64,000 bases of DNA from Oleiphilaceae bacterium (GTDB lineage Bacteria; Pseudomonadota; Gammaproteobacteria; Pseudomonadales; Oleiphilaceae): contig JAKVBL010000003.1 in the NCBI GenBank assembly GCA_022447365.1, positions 434,001-498,000 on the forward strand. The letters are read 5' to 3'. This document shows positions 33,633 to 43,788 of this stretch, in pieces. Within the stretch, counting starts at the first letter, position 1. Every line of letters starts with the position of its first letter. A program made the translations under genes and the position numbers. The notes under the pieces were generated by a model, which saw nothing but the letters and a program-made list of their open reading frames with translations, was not told the origin of the DNA and did no database searches.

Positions 33633-35771
33633 ATGTTAAGCCAAGAACAAAAAGCCTTAATTCAATCCAGTTATAGCAAGTTCACCGGCCGAGATGGTTT
33701 TCGTCCGCGCTATGGCCAGCGATTGATGATCGCTGAAATCGCTAAGTATTTGGGCTCAATTAAAAGTAATGCCGAAGGCTTAAGAAATAGCGCGCCGACC
33801 ACTTGCGTCGTTGAAGCTGGCACCGGTACTGGAAAAACACTTGGCTATTGCATGGCAACTCTGCCTATCGCGATTGAACTCGGTAAAAAACTCGTTGTAT
33901 CTACGGCAACGACAGCGCTTCAAGATCAAATTTTGAGTAAAGATTTGCCTGAACTCGCCAAACACTCTGGGATCGATTTTTCGTATGCTTTAGCAAAGGG
34001 TAGAGGTCGCTATGTGTGCTTGAGCAAACTAGAGCAACGCATTGAGTCGTTCTCGGCCGATCCAAACGATGCCACTATCCCGCTTTTCTTGCTTGATCAG
34101 GGCAATGACGAGGAATTATCAGAAGAGCAGTTACAGGGATTTTTTAGCCGTTATGCCTCAGGTGCATGGGACGGTGATCGAGACACGCTTGAAGAGCAGA
34201 TCGACTCGCGTGCTTGGTCGATGCTGACCGCAGATAATCAGCAATGCTCTAACAGACGTTGCAGCTATTTTAGTAGTTGCCCTTACTACGAAGCGCGAAA
34301 TCGTTGGGACGAAGCGGATGTTCTCATCGCTAATCATGATTTATTGCTATCAGATTTAGCCTTAGGCGGCGGTGTTATATTGCCAGCGCCTGAGCAAAGT
34401 ATTTATGTGTTTGATGAGGCGCACCATCTACCCGATAAAGCGCTTGGGCACTTTATGGTGACAAGTGGTTTAAAAGCATCGCAGTCTTGGTTGAAGAGTT
34501 TGAGTAAATCTTTGGCAGAGATGCTGCCAGCCATTCAAGCCGGTCATTTTGTTGCTTCTAATATCGAACAGATTTCTCCCTTGAGCATTACTCTGCAGCA
34601 AAAGATTGATGCCTTTTATATGAACTTGGCGGAAGGTTTAGATTGGGATCAGGAAGAGGGCGCATCAGAAAGTCGATATCGGTTTACAGATGGAATATTA
34701 CCCAATGAGGTGAAAGAACAGGCCTATAACATCAAACTAGATTTTGCATCGCTATGTCGTTATCTCGATGAGATTCGTGCTGAACTAAATCGTAGTGTGG
34801 ACGAGAAATCTGACTGTGGTTTGAATAAAGAAGAGGCAGAGCAATGGTACCCAGTGATCGGTTCGCACTTTAACCGTGCCGATGGGCACTATGCTTTGTG
34901 GCAGTTCTATTCAAAAGATTCTAAGCCCGATGATCAGCCAGATGCGCGATGGGCGACCTTGCGTGACTATGAAAATGGTTCAGACATCTATTTGTTTGGC
35001 AGCCCACTGAGTGCAGGCGGCTTGTTAAATATTGCGCTTTGGAAGCGTGCTTACGGCGCCGTGTTGACTTCTGCAACACTCACTGCACTCGGAAAGTTTG
35101 ATCATTTACGACACAAGGCAGGGCTTCCTGAAGGCTCGGTGTATCATCGCGTACCAAGTCCATTTGATTTTCAGCAAGCGGGTCTATTAAGAGTACCGCC
35201 GATGCGTTCATTACCGAATCAAGCACAGGCGCATACGCAAGAGTTGATCGATGATCTTGAAGATTGGATCGAAGATCATAAAGCAGTGCTTGTGTTGTTC
35301 AGTTCGCGCAAGCAGATGAATGACGTGTTTTACGGAGTCGATCGTGACTTGCGTGAAGATATGTTGACCCAAGACGATATGGGTAAGCAGGAATTGATTC
35401 AGCTGCATAAGAAAAAAATAGATCAGGGTAAGCGCAGTATTTTGTTTGGTCTGGCGTCACTTGCCGAGGGTATCGATTTGCCAGGTAAGTATCTGACGCA
35501 TGTTGTTATTGCCAAAGTGCCGTTTGCTGTGCCGAATGATCCTTTAGAGCAAGCGATTGCTGAGTGGATTGAAAGTCAGGGGCGTAATCCCTTTATGGAG
35601 ATCTCTGTTCCTGAAGCAAGTTTGCGACTGATTCAGGCATGTGGCCGTTTGATCAGAACAGAGCAAGATTCAGGGCAAATTACGATTCTCGATCAACGAT
35701 TAATCACCAAGCGTTACGGCAGCTTGTTGCTTGATGCTTTGCCACCTTATCGTCGTCAGCTGGGTTCTTAG
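33633..35771 (+). CDS. dinG: ATP-dependent DNA helicase DinG
   Basis: 712 residues. Walker A EAGTGTGKT at 61-69, the XPD-like Fe-S cluster cysteines (CVC.. region and CSNRRCSYFSSCPYY near 205-220), Walker B DEAHH, and motifs SATLTALGKF and GLASLAEGIDLPG. DinG is a 5'-3' superfamily 2 Fe-S helicase that resolves R-loops, D-loops and G-quadruplexes. It stands alone and diverges from the valine operon. Confidence 0.95.
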   Translation: MLSQEQKALIQSSYSKFTGRDGFRPRYGQRLMIAEIAKYLGSIKSNAEGLRNSAPTTCVVEAGTGTGKTLGYCMATLPIAIELGKKLVVSTATTALQDQILSKDLPELAKHSGIDFSYALAKGRGRYVCLSKLEQRIESFSADPNDATIPLFLLDQGNDEELSEEQLQGFFSRYASGAWDGDRDTLEEQIDSRAWSMLTADNQQCSNRRCSYFSSCPYYEARNRWDEADVLIANHDLLLSDLALGGGVILPAPEQSIYVFDEAHHLPDKALGHFMVTSGLKASQSWLKSLSKSLAEMLPAIQAGHFVASNIEQISPLSITLQQKIDAFYMNLAEGLDWDQEEGASESRYRFTDGILPNEVKEQAYNIKLDFASLCRYLDEIRAELNRSVDEKSDCGLNKEEAEQWYPVIGSHFNRADGHYALWQFYSKDSKPDDQPDARWATLRDYENGSDIYLFGSPLSAGGLLNIALWKRAYGAVLTSATLTALGKFDHLRHKAGLPEGSVYHRVPSPFDFQQAGLLRVPPMRSLPNQAQAHTQELIDDLEDWIEDHKAVLVLFSSRKQMNDVFYGVDRDLREDMLTQDDMGKQELIQLHKKKIDQGKRSILFGLASLAEGIDLPGKYLTHVVIAKVPFAVPNDPLEQAIAEWIESQGRNPFMEISVPEASLRLIQACGRLIRTEQDSGQITILDQRLITKRYGSLLLDALPPYRRQLGS

Positions 35772-35784
35772 TTTAAGCAATTGT

Positions 35785-36945
35785 CTACCGTTCAATCTTT
35801 TGCGCATAAATTGCATGAGCAGTAATTTGGCCCACCACAATTGCTGAAAATATGAGGGCTGCCGACTCACCAACACTTGGTATCGGCAGTACTGTCGCCT
35901 CATAAAAGTTTTGCCCAGCGCTCACTAATATACGGCTGCCAGGTACCATCAAAATGATGCCCTGGACCATGTATATATTTCCAATGAGTTTTAAGTTCTT
36001 CGCCACCTATGTCGAATACAAGGTGATCAATGTGGCAGTGATCCATGTTGCTGCGACCCAGCCATGATCGAAGCTGAATAGAGTGGGACCCCACGTGCCT
36101 AGGGCGATTGCTGGAACACCTCGCCAAATATCTTTAGGTCGAATGTTAAAGAGAATACCTATGCTTGTTGCCAGTAATACTGCGCCGATGGCGGAGCTAT
36201 AAAAAGGTAATTCGTTGGTGTAGGGCACCGCACTCGTATTAAGCAGAGCATCGCAAAAACTAATGCCGATAAATATGCCGAAGAAGAGTTTAATGACGGA
36301 CAAGATGGCTTGCCCTAAAAAGCTCATCCCCGATACAAGATCGTTGAAAGCGAAGCATTCTAAAGCGTTGGATATCGAGAGGCTTGGTACAAGCAGCAGA
36401 ACAGCCGCGATACCCATCGTCCAGACCGAGATATGAAAGCCAATAGAGTTAAGATACTCGGCGATGATTGCGACGAAAAATGTTGAGAAAAACTCAATGG
36501 CGACGGCGCGCCTGCCTGTTAGCTCTTGCATGCACAGCCATACAACTATGCCAAAAAGAGGGCTGAATGCTAGTGCTTCTAAAGAGCTACCAACGAGTAA
36601 CAGGTAGGCAGGTGGTACAAGTACGCACGACAAAAACTCCATAAATCTGCCGGGCGGTTTGCTGTCAATTGGAATGGATTCATCATCGCGCACAATCCGG
36701 TTTATTGTTTGTGCAAGGAGCGTGAACTCGAGAGTCGGAGTTTTTAGACGTTTCATGATGACGCTATTCGTTTCATCATGAAATTGAAAATTAATGAAGT
36801 TCGCATATGCCATTATGGTAACTGCAATGCCCCTATTCCTCGCGTAGTGGTCAACATACTTTTCAAGCTTGTAGGGCGGGCAACCGGCGCTATGGAGTGT
36901 TTCTCCTATATCCACGATTTTAGTTACTAAGTGGTGGTCGTACAT
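35785..36945 (-). pseudogene. Threonine/serine exporter (ThrE-type) interrupted by an in-frame TAG
   Basis: The first frame (36945-36007, 312 residues) holds the whole ThrE N-terminal domain (GETLHSAGCPPYKLEKYV) and about five helices, then the first half of the ThrE_2 domain (GAVLLATSIGILFNIRPKDIWRGVPAIALG). It stops at TAG (36009-36007) within a helix. The same frame resumes at once with GTGGCGAAG and continues 73 codons through the second half of the domain (MVPGSRILVSAG) to 35785. No frameshift is needed; one base change explains the break. The product would be an inner-membrane amino-acid exporter. Alternatives are read-through or two split proteins restarting at the GTG, but the split falls inside a domain. 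Confidence 0.8.
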
Positions 36946-37102
36946 AAATTCTGCATTCCGGCGTTATTGTCGTTCACTAAATATGTGCCACTTTCTGACT
37001 TAGTCCATTTATGAAACGGGCTTTTTCAGTGCGTATATTTGCGCGCTAGGTATAAGTGTTTAAGATGCGTTTCTCTGTCAAGAAACCATAAGAGGTATGT
37101 CG

Positions 37103-37888
37103 GTGAATTTTGATAAGTATTTGGCGCAGATAAATAAAGAACCTAGCGTTGTAGAGTTGATTCCAGATTGGATGCAAGGAAGAGCTGGGTTCGGCGGAAT
37201 CGTTGCGGCATTGGTCTTTGAATCAATGCGCAAGCAATTGTCACAACCTGTGCCGGTGAGGTGTTTGCAAATTTCATTTGTTGGACCAGTTGATAGCAGT
37301 CCGCTAGAGGTTTCTGCCGAAGTTCTGCGTGAAGGTAAGAGCGTGTCGCATGTCGTTGGAAAAGGCGTGCAGGATGGTCAGGTGAAGGTCCTTATTCAAG
37401 GGAGCTTTGGTGCCTCAAGAGAGTCTGCAATTCATGTCGCCGCAGAGCCTTTAGTGTTGACAGGGGGTGTTGATCAGACACAGAAGCTTCCGTATATCAA
37501 AGACATGATTCCCGAATTTACAAAGCACTTTGATTTTAGGTATTTGACTAAATTTCCATTCGCGGGCTCAGATGAAACCTCTCTCGAAGGCTATGTTCGT
37601 TTTTCTGAAGAGCCAGAATCCGTGAGTGAAGCGCATTTATTAGGTTTGATTGATGCGTGGCCCCCAACAACCCTGCCTATGATGAAAAAGCTATGCATGG
37701 CGAGTTCTCTTAGTTGGACGGTCGAATTCATTCAGCCATACCAAGCACCCCGTGGAGATGAGTATATTGGTTACAAGGCCGATATTGTGGATTCGCAAGA
37801 CGGTTATGCCTATGCACGAGCAAAAGTGGCGAACGATAAAGGTGAGTTAATTGCCATTAGTCAACAAACAGTAACGCATTTTGGCTAG
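37103..37888 (+). CDS. Acyl-CoA thioesterase-like protein (double hotdog, TesB-like fold)
   Basis: 261 residues if translation starts at the GTG (37103), which has AAGAGG seven bases upstream; the ATG at 37097 sits only one base after that site. Two hotdog halves: MQGRAGFGGIVAALVFESMR followed by CLQISFVGPVDSSPLEVSAEVLREGKSVSHV, and a C-terminal half with HLLGLIDAWPPTTLPMM and SLSWTVEFIQP. Such proteins hydrolyse acyl-CoA thioesters. The central AWPP segment is typical of the TesB-like family. Substrate unknown. Confidence 0.85.
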   Translation: MNFDKYLAQINKEPSVVELIPDWMQGRAGFGGIVAALVFESMRKQLSQPVPVRCLQISFVGPVDSSPLEVSAEVLREGKSVSHVVGKGVQDGQVKVLIQGSFGASRESAIHVAAEPLVLTGGVDQTQKLPYIKDMIPEFTKHFDFRYLTKFPFAGSDETSLEGYVRFSEEPESVSEAHLLGLIDAWPPTTLPMMKKLCMASSLSWTVEFIQPYQAPRGDEYIGYKADIVDSQDGYAYARAKVANDKGELIAISQQTVTHFG

Positions 37889-37920
37889 CTTGTTCTTAGC
37901 GTCTAACTGAGCATAAAAAA

Positions 37921-37965
37921 GGCAAAAAAAAGCGGTAGTTAGTGCCGAACTTACTAACTACCGCT
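37921..37965 (-). terminator. Strong leftward terminator downstream of the MalT-like gene
   Basis: A 13-base perfect stem AGCGGTAGTTAGT/ACTAACTACCGCT with a nine-base loop. On the minus strand it is followed by a run of eight T. It lies about 205 bases after the end of the MalT-like gene, leaving a long 3' untranslated stretch with no gene that I recognise. Confidence 0.85.
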
Positions 37966-38169
37966 GCAATGTAGGGCAATATGCCCTGATCGGAAATGCT
38001 GGTTGAGGAGAAAGGCCTGAATTCTCGCCTCAACACAATGTGTTTCGATGGGTTTAATATTAGGGGCGTAGGGGGCGTAATTTAATCGTCCTAAGGGAGT
38101 AGTCCCTTTGTGAAAAGCCGTAAAAGTGTGATTTTTTTCTCACTTTTAGATGATTTTAAAGACTTTTCC

Positions 38170-40887
38170 CTAAATAACTTCTAGTTGACGGGCTTTTGAA
38201 AGTGCCTCTGTGCGGCTTTTTGCACCAATCTTTCCGTAGATGTTTCGAATGTGGGCTTTTACTGTCGCTGGTGCGAGTGATAATTTTTGTGCAATTTCTT
38301 TATTTGCTAAGCCTTGGTCTATCAATCTGATCACTTCTAGCTCGCGCTGACTTAAGGGTTCGAGCAGTTTAAGATTTCCTTCTAACGCCGCTGCACCCGG
38401 AAGCTGTGTCTGACCACTTGTTTGCGCGGCTTTTACGCCCAGTTCTTCACTGAGCTTTTTCAGATAGGCATCGGGAATATTGGCGGGTTTACATAGCGCA
38501 AGGACATTCGGAGTGTCTTCATCCTCGTGTACAAAGACACGAGTCATTCCTTCCCGTCCTGCAAGCGTGAGCGCTTCGGTAATAGCTTCTGCTGCTTCAT
38601 CATTGTGTTTTGATTTGAACAGGCATAATGCTTTGATAAGCAGTGCTTGGATTAAATGATAAGTATGATTTAGGTCTCTCGCTTGGATTGCGATACGCTC
38701 GCATATTTCTAGCGCAAGGGCACTGTGCTTTTGTTTCAGATATAAGCGCGCTTTGCTTAGATTGATATCTTCAAAATTTAGGGGCAGCTCGTTGATCGCC
38801 TCTGCGTCGATAGATTTCAGCACGACGTTGGCACCTTCAAGATTATTTATGGCGACAAGGCAACGCGCTTTCATCGCTCTTAAACTCGGGGGCGTATACA
38901 TCATCGCGTCTTTTTTGTGTTCATAGACGTTGATGGCATCATCTAGGCGTTCTATCGCTTCGATAAACTCGCCTTTCGAAAACAATACATTAGCTTGCGT
39001 GTATTGAATTAATATATGCAGGCCGGGCTCTGTTCCGATATTGATGTGCTTCAGCAAGGGGTTAATGTAGGCCGACGAAATAGTAATCTCACCTCGTTCG
39101 AGGTAGATCATCGCCAGAATACTGTTTTGCCAGCACGATAAAATTCTTGGTTGTGATGGATCGTGGAAGCTATCTATCCAGTGTTGATTCTGCATTCCCG
39201 TTTCAAGCGCCGCATCAAGTTTGCCTTGGTAGTAGTAGATCCAACCAAGTAAACCGCTACTAGAAAGCACGGTCGTGTATTTCTTTTCTCGCTTGCCGTG
39301 CTCTATAGCTGCTTTTAAAGCTGTCTCAGCAGACTCTAAATCACCCACCGTGAAGCTGTCTAAGCCAATGCCATAGTATGTCACTGATTTGAGTGGCATA
39401 TTAGTGCTGTCTAATTCCTCTAATACCTGCTTAGTCAGCTGACTAGCGCCACGTAGATCTGATTGCGAACGGGCGATATAAGAGCGAATTAATGAGATTT
39501 CGCTATGCAGATCAACAAGCTCGTCAGTACTGGTCTCTATGTTTGCTAGACGCTGTTGATCGATTAATGCTTCTAATTCATCAAGCAGAGGTTGGATGAC
39601 CTCGATTTTATTACTGAAAAATAGGGCCCAAATTCGCAATAGAAGAATTCTGGGTGAGCGAGATTTGAGTTGCTCTGGAATGGCAGCTATCCATTCGAGC
39701 ATCGGCAGATGATGCCCTTCATGAATTAAATTGTTGCCGTTGCTTTCAAGTAGTCTTGCTAGTAGTTCCCACTCTTGAAGAAGCACAGCTTGTTCGATGG
39801 CTTCATGTGGTTGGTTATGCTCGATGAGCCAGTCTATAGCGCGAGTTTGTAGCTCAATTAGATGTGCTTTTTGGTTCTTTCGTAATCGTTTGAGTAGTGA
39901 GTCTCTAAACATCTCGTGGTAGCGAAACCACTCACCTTGGCTATCTAGCGGGATCAGGAAAAGATTTTTTTGTTCGAGTTCTTGCAGTATTTCTCGACTA
40001 TTTTTCGTCCCTCGGATGTAGTCGCATAGCTCAGCGTTTAAGCGCAGTAAGCAAGAGGAGTCTAGTAAAAAGCTTTGGGTCTCTTCAGGCTGCAACCCAA
40101 GAATTTCACTTAACACATAATCTGAAAAATGACGTTCGTCAGCCAGTAATTTCTTCGTGCTAATATAGGCTTGTTCGTTATCTGGCTTACCTGATGCAGA
40201 CAAGGCTGTCAGCTGCATTGCTGCAATCCAGCCTTCTGTCCGTTGAAATATGTCTTGGATTTGTTTGTCGGTAAATGCAAGTGACATGTAGTCTTTGAAA
40301 AAAGCTTTTGACTCGTCATAGCTGAATACGAGATCAGAGGCGTATATTGCGTCTACCCAATTTTTGACGCTCCAGCGAGATATCGGCAATGCAGGTTCAA
40401 ACCGAGATGTAAGAATGATTTCTACATTAGGTGGAATGAAGTCAACTAAGTAAGCAAGGCTGCGCAAGATTTCTGGGTCGGTAATATTATGAAAGTCGTC
40501 GAGAACTACAGACAATTCGTTACCGGCCATAGACCAAGTTGTTAACTCGTTAACGAGAGAGGTTACAACGGCTTCGCTTGGTTGATGCTCAGAAATTAAT
40601 TGATTGGCTTCTTCACCGAAATTATCAATTGCGGTCGCAATACTGCCGATTACATATTGCCAGAATCTCTGGGCATTATTGTCGTGTTCATCTATTGAGA
40701 GCCAACTAACACGGCGGTCTTGCTGGTGCAGCCACTGTAAAATCAGGGTTGTTTTGCCGTATCCAGCAGGAGCAGATACAAGTACTAATTTTCTTGCGGA
40801 TCGAGAAATAAGACGGTCTAACAATCTAGGACGTGAGACACTCTTAGGATTAAATGCGGGAGCAAGGAATTTAGTTGTGAGTAGCAT
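38170..40887 (-). CDS. MalT-like LuxR family transcriptional activator (LAL type)
   Basis: 905 residues, close to MalT (901). P-loop APAGYGKT at residues 39-46 and DDFHNI Walker B-like region near 127 in the STAND ATPase; central TPR-like helical repeats about 350-800 that sense the ligand; C-terminal LuxR HTH (LSQRELEVIRLIDQGLANKEIAQKLSLAPATVKAHIRNIYGKIG). No maltose, glycogen or similar target genes are nearby, so MalT describes architecture rather than inducer. Flanked by a thioesterase and TauE/SafE. Confidence 0.9.
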   Translation of the reverse strand: MLLTTKFLAPAFNPKSVSRPRLLDRLISRSARKLVLVSAPAGYGKTTLILQWLHQQDRRVSWLSIDEHDNNAQRFWQYVIGSIATAIDNFGEEANQLISEHQPSEAVVTSLVNELTTWSMAGNELSVVLDDFHNITDPEILRSLAYLVDFIPPNVEIILTSRFEPALPISRWSVKNWVDAIYASDLVFSYDESKAFFKDYMSLAFTDKQIQDIFQRTEGWIAAMQLTALSASGKPDNEQAYISTKKLLADERHFSDYVLSEILGLQPEETQSFLLDSSCLLRLNAELCDYIRGTKNSREILQELEQKNLFLIPLDSQGEWFRYHEMFRDSLLKRLRKNQKAHLIELQTRAIDWLIEHNQPHEAIEQAVLLQEWELLARLLESNGNNLIHEGHHLPMLEWIAAIPEQLKSRSPRILLLRIWALFFSNKIEVIQPLLDELEALIDQQRLANIETSTDELVDLHSEISLIRSYIARSQSDLRGASQLTKQVLEELDSTNMPLKSVTYYGIGLDSFTVGDLESAETALKAAIEHGKREKKYTTVLSSSGLLGWIYYYQGKLDAALETGMQNQHWIDSFHDPSQPRILSCWQNSILAMIYLERGEITISSAYINPLLKHINIGTEPGLHILIQYTQANVLFSKGEFIEAIERLDDAINVYEHKKDAMMYTPPSLRAMKARCLVAINNLEGANVVLKSIDAEAINELPLNFEDINLSKARLYLKQKHSALALEICERIAIQARDLNHTYHLIQALLIKALCLFKSKHNDEAAEAITEALTLAGREGMTRVFVHEDEDTPNVLALCKPANIPDAYLKKLSEELGVKAAQTSGQTQLPGAAALEGNLKLLEPLSQRELEVIRLIDQGLANKEIAQKLSLAPATVKAHIRNIYGKIGAKSRTEALSKARQLEVI

Positions 40888-40990
40888 TTTGGCTATGTTT
40901 TAACTCTCAGAAAACGTGACAAATACTGCGAAACTATATCCTATGGCATTGTCTCAAAAAGTAAACTTAATCACCGTTCATGAGAGAGAC

Positions 40991-41788
40991 TTAAAAGAAC
41001 GCGTATTTCATTCCGATACCCAGCAATAACATTGCAAGAATTGGCTGCAAGATGTTGCCTGGTACACGTTTGCTGTATTTAGACCCCCAGAATATCGCCG
41101 GGATTGATCCGCAAAGCAATGACGCGAGAAGTACGAAATCGATGTGGCCTAATTGCATGTGGCCAAGGCCGGCTATAAGTGTGAGCGGGACGGCATGAGC
41201 GATATCGGTACCAATAATGGTTACCGGGCTCATACGTGGATACAAAATCATTAATATGGCCGCGCCAAATGCTCCGGCGCCCACAGAAGAAAGGGTGACG
41301 CACACGCCTAAAAATACGCCCATTGAAACCGTTAGTATGGTTTTATGCTTTTCAACCCATGCAGATTGTCCTGCGCTCAATGAGGTTGATTTAAGTATTC
41401 TGTCTTTGATCAGAATAATGACTGCGGTGAACATCAACATAATGCCCAGCGAGGTTAATAATATGTGTTGATATTTTTCGATGTCGCCAAAGACGTATTT
41501 AAGAACAAAGATCGTGATGATGGAGGCGGGTATGCTCCCGGCTCCAAGCGTAAAGACAACACGCCAATTAATGGTTTGTTGTTTCGCATGCGCAATAATG
41601 CCACCCGCTTTGGTGCCGGCGGCATAGAATAAATCAGTTCCAATCGCGATATGCGGTGGGTAATTGAAGAGAATGAGCAGGGGTGTCATGAGTGATCCGC
41701 CACCGACGCCCGTAAGGCCAACGAGGAATCCGACACCGGCTCCAGCCAGAACATATTGCAAAAAATCGGCTAAGGCCACAAATTCCAT
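40991..41788 (-). CDS. Sulfite exporter TauE/SafE family protein
   Basis: 265 residues with about eight membrane helices. The N-terminal GVGFLVGLTGVGGGSLMTPLLI and the mirrored SVGAGAFGAAILMILYP are the duplicated TauE/SafE motif. The family exports sulfite, sulfoacetate or similar anions. Divergent from cysB (130-base shared promoter region), which makes a sulfur-related role and CysB control plausible. Confidence 0.9.
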   Translation of the reverse strand: MEFVALADFLQYVLAGAGVGFLVGLTGVGGGSLMTPLLILFNYPPHIAIGTDLFYAAGTKAGGIIAHAKQQTINWRVVFTLGAGSIPASIITIFVLKYVFGDIEKYQHILLTSLGIMLMFTAVIILIKDRILKSTSLSAGQSAWVEKHKTILTVSMGVFLGVCVTLSSVGAGAFGAAILMILYPRMSPVTIIGTDIAHAVPLTLIAGLGHMQLGHIDFVLLASLLCGSIPAIFWGSKYSKRVPGNILQPILAMLLLGIGMKYAFF

Positions 41789-41918
41789 ATTTTTTAGTCT
41801 ATATTGTTAGCGGTCTGATAGAGCTTAAGTGAATGAGTAATATATAGGATGTTTTTATTCTTCAAAATAATAATTACTTATAGCTTTATAATCGAATGTT
41901 TTATCAAGGGATGAAAAA

Positions 41919-42902
41919 ATGAAGCTACAGCAGTTGAGATATATTTGGGAAGTTGCCCATCATGATCTAAATGTCTCGGCAACAGCGCAGAGTTTATTTA
42001 CGTCACAACCAGGGATTAGTAAGCAGATTCGTTTGCTCGAGGATGAATTGGGCGTAGAGGTATTTTCAAGAAGCGGTAAGCACCTAACGCGAATAACGCC
42101 GGCCGGCGAGAAAATTTTGGCGGTTGCGGGTGATATTTTGTCGCATGTTGAAAATATAAAGAAGATTGCAAACGAATTTAATGACAACCGCACAGGTGAG
42201 TTAACCGTTGCGACGACTCATACTCAGGCTAGATACGTATTGCCACCCATTATAAGCAGGTTTATGAAGCGTTATCCTGATGTTTCATTACATATGCATC
42301 AAGGTACTCCAGCGCAGATTTCTGAAATGTGCTCTGACGGTGCGGTTGATTGTGCGATCGCAACGGAAGCACTTAGCCAACATTCTGATTTGATTATGAT
42401 GCCATGCTATCGATGGAATCGCGTCGTTGTATTGCCTAAAGATCATCCTTTGCTCTCTGAGTCGACACTGACGCTTGAGAAACTAGCGCAGCATCCAATC
42501 GTTACCTATGTGCTTGGTTTTACTGGTAGAGAGAAGTTGGATCAGGCATTCGCAGCGGCCGGTTTAGAGCCGAATGTGGTGTTTACCGCTTCTGATGCGG
42601 ATGTTATCAAAACCTACGTGCGGCTCGGTTTGGGCGTTGGCATTATTGCGTCCATGGCATTTGATCCTGTTAGAGACTCAGATTTGGTGGCGATTCCAGC
42701 CACGGATTTATTCCCAGATGCCGTAACAAGCATTGCGTTGCGCAAAGGGACTTTTATGCGTGGGTTTATGTATGAGTTTTTGGCGGAGTTTGCGCCGCAT
42801 CTGACGCGCGATTTAGTTGACGAGGCATTCTATAGTCATGCTCATCGTGAGGATGTTGGTAAGGTGTTCGAGGGAATTGAGATCCCTCGATATTCAACTT
42901 AG
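41919..42902 (+). CDS. cysB: HTH-type transcriptional regulator CysB
   Basis: 327 residues, matching CysB in length. MKLQQLRYIWEVAHHDLNVSATAQSLFTSQPGISKQIRLLEDELGVEVFSRSGKHL is the CysB HTH, followed by the effector domain (VATTHTQARYVLPPII; MHQGTPAQISEM) that binds N-acetylserine/O-acetylserine. It activates sulfate assimilation genes under sulfur limitation. Convergent with cysH, one of its usual targets. Confidence 0.95.
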   Translation: MKLQQLRYIWEVAHHDLNVSATAQSLFTSQPGISKQIRLLEDELGVEVFSRSGKHLTRITPAGEKILAVAGDILSHVENIKKIANEFNDNRTGELTVATTHTQARYVLPPIISRFMKRYPDVSLHMHQGTPAQISEMCSDGAVDCAIATEALSQHSDLIMMPCYRWNRVVVLPKDHPLLSESTLTLEKLAQHPIVTYVLGFTGREKLDQAFAAAGLEPNVVFTASDADVIKTYVRLGLGVGIIASMAFDPVRDSDLVAIPATDLFPDAVTSIALRKGTFMRGFMYEFLAEFAPHLTRDLVDEAFYSHAHREDVGKVFEGIEIPRYST

Positions 42903-42919
42903 CGTTCGAAAAGGGCGGT

Positions 42920-43660
42920 TTACTTAATGTGTAGGCCGCATTCCTTTTGAGTTTCTTCTTCCCACCACCAACGACCTTCTCTTTCGTGTTGGTTGGGAAG
43001 TACAGGGCGTGTGCAAGGCTCACAGCCAATACTAATAAAGCCTTTATGATGAAGTTCATTAGTTGGCACTTCACTCATTCTTAAATAATCCCACACTTCT
43101 TTTGATGACCAATTCGCTAAAGGATTGAACTTAACTAGAATTCCTCCTTCTTTGGCATTGGCGTTATCTAGTTCAACTACGGCAACTTCTGATCGCGTGC
43201 CAGGGCTCTGATCTTTTCGTTGACCTGTGATCCATGCATCTAAGGTGGCAAGTTTTCTACGCAGTGGACGAACCTTTCGAATAGAACAACATTCTTTGTG
43301 CCCATCTTCGTAAAAACTAAACAGGCCTTTTTCTTTTACGAATGCTTCTAGTTTATCTTGATTCGGTGCCATGAGTTCAATATCGATGCCATAATGCTTT
43401 CGCACTTGATCGATGAAGCGATAGGTCTCTGGATGCAGGCGACCTGTATCAAGGCTGAACACCTTAAGGTCATCAGTCAATTTGTGAGACAGCTCAATGA
43501 GTGCAACATCCTCCGCGCCGCTGAAAGAGATCGCCGCGTTGCTGAAGTTTGAAAGCGCAAATTTTAAGATCGCGCGAGGCGACATTTCTGCGAGTTCAGC
43601 GTTAAGTTCAGCAATTGCTTCGGGAGTAACTGTTTTTGGTTTGCTGAAATCTATGCCCAT
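42920..43660 (-). CDS. cysH: Assimilatory adenylyl-sulfate (APS) reductase, CysH family
   Basis: 246 residues. PP-loop ATPase-like fold with [36 protein letters not shown] and IGCEPCTRP. The Cys-Cys and Cys-x2-Cys pairs are ligands of a [4Fe-4S] cluster, which distinguishes APS reductases of Pseudomonas and related bacteria from the cluster-free PAPS reductase of E. coli. The C-terminal ECGLH has the catalytic Cys. It reduces APS to sulfite with thioredoxin. Convergent with cysB, divergent from thrH. Confidence 0.92.
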   Translation of the reverse strand: MGIDFSKPKTVTPEAIAELNAELAEMSPRAILKFALSNFSNAAISFSGAEDVALIELSHKLTDDLKVFSLDTGRLHPETYRFIDQVRKHYGIDIELMAPNQDKLEAFVKEKGLFSFYEDGHKECCSIRKVRPLRRKLATLDAWITGQRKDQSPGTRSEVAVVELDNANAKEGGILVKFNPLANWSSKEVWDYLRMSEVPTNELHHKGFISIGCEPCTRPVLPNQHEREGRWWWEEETQKECGLHIK

Positions 43661-43788
43661 GTTGGCTTGTCCTACAGGAAAGTTATAAAGCGTTGGATTT
43701 TATCGATCATTTATCAATATGCAAGCGCAGGCCTTTTCGTTAGAATGGCGCGCAAATTTTTATGAAGAATAAGTCGGAGTATTAAACC

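Noticed and set aside
36007-36009. Selenocysteine or other programmed recoding at the ThrE stop
   Set aside because: Selenocysteine uses TGA, not TAG, and there is no sign of pyrrolysine genes or a slippery site. A simple nonsense change is the easier explanation.
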